Shown: in pieces, positions 37,733 to 37,766 of the stretch | How the letters are laid out: each line of letters begins with the position of its first letter | How positions within the stretch are numbered: the first letter of the stretch is position 1 | Assembly: GCA_900316415.1 (NCBI GenBank) | Contig: ONCV01000022.1 | Location: 1-37,766, forward strand | DNA: 37,766 nt | Source of the DNA: an uncultured Eubacteriales bacterium | Lineage (GTDB): Bacteria; Bacillota; Clostridia; Christensenellales; Aristaeellaceae | Direction: 5' to 3' | The notes under the pieces: model-generated | What the model saw: the letters and a program-made list of their open reading frames with translations, nothing else | The model's database searches: none | Told to the model about the DNA's origin: nothing | Translations under genes and position numbers: made by a program

Positions 37733-37766
37733 GAGAAAGTCCCCTTTCAATGAGATATGCTTAGTA

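Overview
The window looks like chromosomal DNA of a GC-rich gut or rumen Clostridia-type Firmicute. The basis is the dnaG-rpoD-trmK-nif3 gene order, AGGAGG-type ribosome binding sites, a CD1247-type zinc-ribbon protein, AddB, PrsA-like foldase and a DUF3502 sugar-binding protein. A Christensenellales-like lineage is my guess; no rRNA is present to test it.

Layout. (1) 1-6689, minus strand: a two-gene surface-protein operon behind a consensus promoter and a long, folded 5' leader. It encodes an acidic repeat protein and then a large Cna-B/pilin-repeat adhesin that is frameshifted at about 675 and runs off the left edge. This adhesin is more AT-rich than the rest of the window. (2) 6690-9704: an AT-rich gap, then a DUF3502 solute-binding protein and a dGTPase-like HD hydrolase. 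(3) 9793-15128, plus strand: the macromolecular synthesis cluster dnaG, rpoD, trmK, nif3-like and a coiled-coil zinc-ribbon protein. (4) 15187-19774: glycogen phosphorylase, a secreted protein of unknown function and 4-alpha-glucanotransferase, that is, alpha-glucan breakdown. (5) 19881-26880, minus: gyrB-gyrA with their own promoter, preceded by a PrsA-like foldase and an Sfp-type phosphopantetheinyl transferase. (6) 27011-30340, minus: pepP-like peptidase, efp, a CD1247-type protein and a FabG-like reductase, then tRNA-Gln and tRNA-Glu under a perfect promoter with a terminator. (7) 30415-37030, plus: addB, a small P-loop protein, thrC and a guaA that has only the synthetase half. (8) 37016-37766: the guaA 3' end, a known integration hotspot, followed by short direct repeats and a convergent Xre-type regulator. 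This looks like the left edge of an integrated element that continues beyond the window.

The most interesting points are the unrecognised structured leader upstream of the surface operon, the frameshift in the adhesin, an AddB without a Walker A motif and without an adjacent addA, a GMP synthase lacking its glutaminase domain, a parvulin domain split by a low-complexity insert, strong hairpins repeatedly placed just before internal ribosome binding sites, and the probable element boundary at guaA. I found no CRISPR array, insertion sequence or recognisable defence system.
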